Assembly: GCF_003597395.2 (NCBI RefSeq) | Contig: NC_133773.1 | Coordinates: forward strand, 72,135,972-72,199,971 | Reading direction: 5' to 3' | DNA from: Chelonoidis abingdonii | Lineage: Eukaryota > Chordata > Testudines > Testudinidae | DNA: 64,000 nucleotides | Shown: one piece after another, positions 60,101 through 64,000 of the stretch | How positions within the stretch are numbered: the first letter of the stretch is position 1 | How the letters are laid out: every line of letters begins with the position of its first letter | Program-made: the position numbers and the translations under genes | The notes under the pieces: generated by a model | What the model saw: the letters and a program-made list of their open reading frames with translations, nothing else | Told to the model about the DNA's origin: nothing | Database searches by the model: none

Positions 60101-61409
60101 CATTAGCTTTCCTAAAAGGTATGGTCCTAAAAATGTTAATATTTCAGGATCACAGAGCATACTCAATATGCTTGTGTTCATATGGCCCCATTAGTAAGTC
60201 TTTACTCATTCAAGGTTTTATATTAATCTCGAAACATAGTGATAATCTGACAATTTTAAGAAAAAATGGAACTGTGAAGTTTCACTATTACAAAGAACTT
60301 GTAACATCTAAGAATGGTAAATTAAGCCCCCAGCTTTTCCATCCACATGATGACTAATTAAAATATTTTGTATTTACATACTTAATTTTACATGAGCCCC
60401 CGAAGGCTGAAAAATAGAACATCCCAGTGCTCTCAATGCTTTCTGTGAAGCAATAAAATGTTTCTCACTAGAAGTAAGTGAACTCTGAAACTTTAAGAAA
60501 AGGTACCACCACTGTATTCAGACCTGTTCTAAAACCTGTTCTTGTTAGATAATGAAATGGCTTGAATAAAATGACTTCTGACTAGAATAAACTAAGGACT
60601 AAAAAATTTTCTGAAGGAAACATTCTGACCCTGCATTGGAAGGAAGATGCCCAAACACATTTTGTGCACCTTTAATTTTTCTGACTACTCTTCATAAATG
60701 TCTATAAATTCTCATTGACAAATTCTAGCATTTGCACTTCTTGGCTTTGAATTTTCTAGGAAGCAGAGGATTAATTATCGTTCTGACATTAATAGTGAGT
60801 GGACAGAACAGAATTTGTTTGAGAAAAACCACTTGTTTGAAGTACTGATTTCTAATTTGGGAAAAAAAGTATTTAATTCTACTACCCAACTGTGATGCAT
60901 GACAATGAGAGACTGAAGCTAAAACAGGTTAAGGACCAAAAGTTGAAAGCTCTTTATCCTTCTCTCTGAACTACTGATTCTACCAAAGTTTTTGGGATCT
61001 CCCTCAAAAACAGAACTGAGCAATGCTACCTTAAACTCCTCTAGCTTTAAGATTTACCCATGAGTTGTGCCAATACCATCATAGACATGAACTCTACCTC
61101 ATGAGAGAGTACCCCTTGGTCCATGCCTGCGACCAGGACTCCTAAATGGGCTTAAGCTCCACATCCTATTTTAGTACCTCTCTTCAGAGCAAGAAAGCTT
61201 GTTTATTTCTGAATTGGCTGTGTGAATTTCCTCAAAATAGTAAAAGATCAAAAGAATTTTAATTAAAAACAAGATTAGAAAAAATTATTATATTAAAATA
61301 AAAATAGATAAGGTAAATTGAGTAACAGCTTTATCTAAATAAAACACAAATTTATAAATCAGTACTTTAATCAAGTATGCACTTAGATCTAAGAATGCAG
61401 ATGGTAATC
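57146..61409. other. SH3RF1 intron, mostly unrecognised
   Basis: More than 4 kb of A/T-rich intron. Apart from the palindrome at 57705-57800 and a T-run with G-run at about 59996-60022, I identify no repeat family. The block 59160-59930 has a compositionally different look but no signature. Confidence 0.4.
57705..57800. repeat. Short palindromic MITE-like repeat
   Basis: CCAGATTCTGTTCAACTTAT at the left and GGCTGGCAGAATCT at the right are inverted; the centre has TTACTCCA and AATTCCAGTGACTTCAAG, typical of a small palindromic repeat common in reptiles and birds. Confidence 0.5.
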
Positions 61410-61421
61410 TAAGTCCCTAAG

Positions 61422-61562
61422 AAGCGACAAAGAATCCTGTGGCACTTTATAGACTAACAGACGTATTGGGGCATAAGCTTCCATGGATGAATACCCACTT
61501 CAGATGCATGCGCTCTGTCGCTTTTTACAGATCCAGACTAACATGGCTACCCCTCTGATACT
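61422..61562 (-). mobile_element. Penelope-like pLTR fragment with decayed hammerhead core
   Basis: A 141-bp insertion is flanked by the exact 12-bp direct repeat TAAGTCCCTAAG (61410-61421 and 61563-61574). It opens with AAGCGACAAAGAATCCTGTG in inverted orientation relative to a later CTGTCGCTTTTTACAG and holds GACTAACAGACGTATTGGGG and ATGGCTACCCCTCTGATAC. On the minus strand the order CTGA, stem AGTGGGT-ATTC-ATCCAT, GGAA, GC-TTAT-GC resembles the CUGAUGA-stem II-GAAA core of hammerhead ribozymes found in Penelope-like elements. The core is damaged. Classification rests on recall. Confidence 0.55.
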
Positions 61563-61889
61563 TAAGTCCCTAAGGTGCTTTTGCCATCTCTCCTGAACAC
61601 TGCAGCCTCTCAGAAGCCCAGCTCTACTGTCAATGTCTCACTTTTCCCTCTTGCAGTTTCTCCTCTCCTTGTTTTACTTTGAGTATGTTTCAAGTCAAAG
61701 GTGTGACTTTGCCCATTAGCATTCCAGAGGTAAAAAAATATCCTTTGTAATTAGCATACTAACAAAGGTATTTACGCTATTTTGGGAGGGGATATAATCC
61801 ACTTATCAATAACTATGGACTGTTCTAACATCATACAGTATTATATTAAAAATTTCTTGAGTGTTGTCAATCTCCTGTATACTTTATAG
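61563..61889. other. SH3RF1 intron, nothing recognised
   Basis: Short A/T-rich intron between the Penelope-like fragment and the next CR1. Confidence 0.4.
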
Positions 61890-62423
61890 AATTTAAGGCA
61901 AGGAAGCACCATTAGATCATCTAATCTGTATATGATAACCCATTAAATTTCATCCAGTTTACCCTCTCTCTTCCTGAATCCAGTAACTTGCATTTGGCTA
62001 AAGAACCTCTTCCAGAAAGACATCCAGTCTTGATATGAAGACTCCACCACTTCCCTTTGCAGTTTGAGGCAATGGTTAAACAGCCTCACTGTTAAAAATG
62101 TCCTGTATTTCTGAATTGAATTTGTCTGGCTTCACTTTCTAGCCACTGGTTCTTGTCACGCATTTCTCTGCTAAAGTGGAGAGCCTGTTATAACTCAGTA
62201 TTTACATTCTATGAAGGTAATAATTCATTGTGAGTCACTCCTCAATCTTCTTTTTGATATGATTTACAAGTTCTTTATATCTCCCATTGTAAGGCATTTT
62301 CTCCAGCCCTTAAATAATTTTGGGGGCTCTTCTGTGTACCCTCTCCAGTTTTTCAATGTCGTTTTTAAAATGTGAACACCAGAACTAGATGCAGTATTGC
62401 AGCCTCAGTCTTACCAGTGCCAT
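61890..62423 (-). repeat. CR1 LINE fragment, antisense
   Basis: On the plus strand CCTCACTGTTAAAAATGTCC, TTGTCTGGCTTCACTTTCTA, AATCTTCTTTTTGATATG and CCAGAACTAGATGCAGTATT are the reverse complement of the CR1 pol 3' region. It stops abruptly at about 62423 where a sense CR1 element begins. Confidence 0.82.
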
Positions 62424-64000
62424 GGACAGAGATAATGGCTAGTGAAGGAGATATAGAGTTCAGGAACAGGTTTGCAGAGTTGGAGAATGAAGAAGGGGCA
62501 CAGCAGGTGGTCGCTGAAGGTGAGAAGCCAAGGAAGAAGAGAAGAGCAGCTAGTCCTATAGGAAGAGGGGAAGAGTCAATGGAGATAACACCACCAACTA
62601 TGAGCCCCAGGAGGATACAGGATGGGTTGCAGAGGATTGCAAGGGAGAATAGGAATTGAGAGGACTTGCAGCCAGACGGAACAGGGGATAGACTGGAGAA
62701 TCGCACCATCACCAGGAAAAGGCAGGTCTACGTGATTGGGGACTCCTTACTGAGAAGAACAGACAGGCCTGTAACCAGAACTGATCCAGAGAAGAGAAGG
62801 GTGTGCTGTCTGCTGGGTGCTAAGATACAGGATGTGGACCTGACGCTGAAGAGGATCCTAAAGGGAGCAGAAAAGAATCCAGATTGTCCTTCATGTGGGA
62901 ACAAATGATACAGCTACATTCTCACTGAAACGTATCAAGGGAGACTATACCAGGCTGGGGAAGATGCTTAAGGAGATCGAGGCTCAGGTGATCTTCAGTG
63001 GAATTCTGCCTGTTCCTAGAGAAGGGCAACAGAAGTGTGACAAGATTATGATGATCAACAGATGGCTCAGAGAGTTTAACCATTGGCTGAGAATGGTGAA
63101 CCGTGGCCACAGGGAGCTGAGGGGCTCCATGCCTGCAGACACTCCAAGTAAACAAAATGTCCCGACCTGCCAGTGGCGTACCCTGACAGGCCAGGAGCCA
63201 AAGTTTGACAACCTCTGAAATATAGTGTCGGCTTATGAGTCATACAGTTTTTGCTATTTTTACCTAACCATCTTGGGGGGTCAGATTATAAATGAACGGG
63301 CTAATGAACGAGTATATACACGGTAGTTAAGGACATTGAGGTCAATGGTAATTGGGACAAAATACAACATGATTTTACAAAAGGTAGATCATGCCAAACC
63401 AACCTGATCTCCTTCTTTGAGACGGTAACAGATTTTTTAGACAAAGGAAATGCAGTGGATCTAATTTACCTCGATTTCAGTAAAGCATTTGACACGGTTC
63501 CACATGGGGACTTATTAGTTAAATGAAAAAGATGCGCGAACAATATGAAAAAGCTTAAAGTGGATAAGGAACTGGCTTAAAGGGGAGACTACAACGGGTC
63601 CTACTGTAAAGGCGATACTACGTCGTGCTGGTAGCGAAGGTCACCTAAGTGAGATAGTTCCTCCATGATCGGTTTTAGCGGATCAATCTGATTAATCTTT
63701 TTATACTGCTCAGCACAAAAGTGCGAAATGTGCTAAAAAGTTTGGTGGATGACACGAACTTGGGAGGTAATGCCAATACAAGAGAAGGATTAAGGATATC
63801 ACAGAGAAGATCTGCAAGACTGTAAACTGCTCGGAGATAGTAAATACTTGAATAGCGATGAAATTTAATAGTGAAAAGTGCATGCATGCGATTGAGGGTT
63901 ATAACAACAGAATTCCTTGGTTATAAATGCTGGCGACGCGCATCAGCTGGAAGTAACAGAGAAGGCAGAAGGATTCTCAGGAGTATGGTTGATGCACAAG
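62424..64000 (+). repeat. CR1-like LINE with ORF1, internally deleted, cut by window edge
   Basis: The first part (62424-63220) encodes an ORF1-like protein; from about 63330 the sequence is reverse transcriptase, with GNWDKIQHDFTKGRSCQTNL, then LIYLDFSKAFDTVPHG (motif A). Later blocks such as GATGACACGAACTTGGGAGG and ATGAAATTTAATAGTGAAAA are CR1 pol with many indels. The endonuclease part is missing between the two, so the copy is internally deleted. Confidence 0.8.
62436..63218 (+). pseudogene. CR1 ORF1-like pseudogene with esterase-type motifs
   Basis: The N-terminal part is charged and likely disordered or coiled (FRNRFAELENEEGAQQVVAE, then KKRRAASP). It then has VYVIGDSLLRRTDRP, with the GDSL block of SGNH-type esterases, and HVGTNDTATFSLKRI, with the GTND-type third block, followed by IFSGILPVPREGQ and INRWLREFN. 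This matches the esterase-like domain known from CR1 ORF1. A stop at 62657 lies in frame between the first two parts, and a frameshift at about 62900 separates the GDSL and GTND blocks. It is therefore not functional. In the family the domain is thought to help the ORF1 protein act in the retrotransposition complex. Confidence 0.65.

Overview
This is a stretch of vertebrate nuclear DNA, most likely from a turtle or another archosauromorph reptile. The evidence is the repeat content: many CR1 LINE fragments in both orientations, DIRS-type tyrosine-recombinase retrotransposons, a PIF/Harbinger DNA transposon, MIR SINE pieces, hAT-type MITEs with 8-bp target duplications, and a Penelope-like pLTR fragment of a kind I associate with turtles. 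No bacterial, organellar, CRISPR or RNA-gene signal was seen. The species call is inference from repeats and from the protein sequence of the one gene.

Only one host gene is recognisable: SH3RF1 (POSH, an E3 ubiquitin ligase and JNK-pathway scaffold). It lies on the minus strand and is incomplete at both ends of the window. Seven internal coding exons can be placed to the base from splice sites and reading frame. In transcript order they are 48451-48726, 46885-46980, 27161-27463, 25244-25354, 7587-7741, 4530-4700 and 4076-4335. Together they give 1372 bp of uninterrupted reading frame covering SH3 domains 1, 2 and 3 and the linkers around them. The RING-finger exons lie beyond 64000 and the C-terminal exons with SH3 domain 4 lie before position 1. 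Coding sequence is about 2% of the window.

Everything else is intron. From left to right: a CR1 end and three diverged copies of a terminal-repeat-like sequence (0-3.4 kb); exons and a palindromic MITE with a CT/TA microsatellite (4-7.7 kb); a 4-kb Harbinger transposon with dead transposase and Myb/SANT-like genes (7.9-11.9 kb); Harbinger-like MITEs (13.7-14.6 kb); a LINE graveyard with several nested insertions (18.9-24.7 kb); two exons around a hAT-type element (25.2-27.5 kb); an 11.8-kb block in which a DIRS element sits inside another DIRS element, itself inside a MIR SINE (33.9-45.9 kb); two exons (46.9-48.7 kb); and a 5' intron with CR1 pieces, MITEs, a Penelope-like fragment with a decayed hammerhead core, and a CR1 copy that keeps an esterase-like ORF1 segment (49-64 kb).

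I found no convincing new functional system. The most interesting content is the nested-insertion stratigraphy, the DIRS architecture (inverted terminal repeats plus an internal complementary region), and the hammerhead-like relic.
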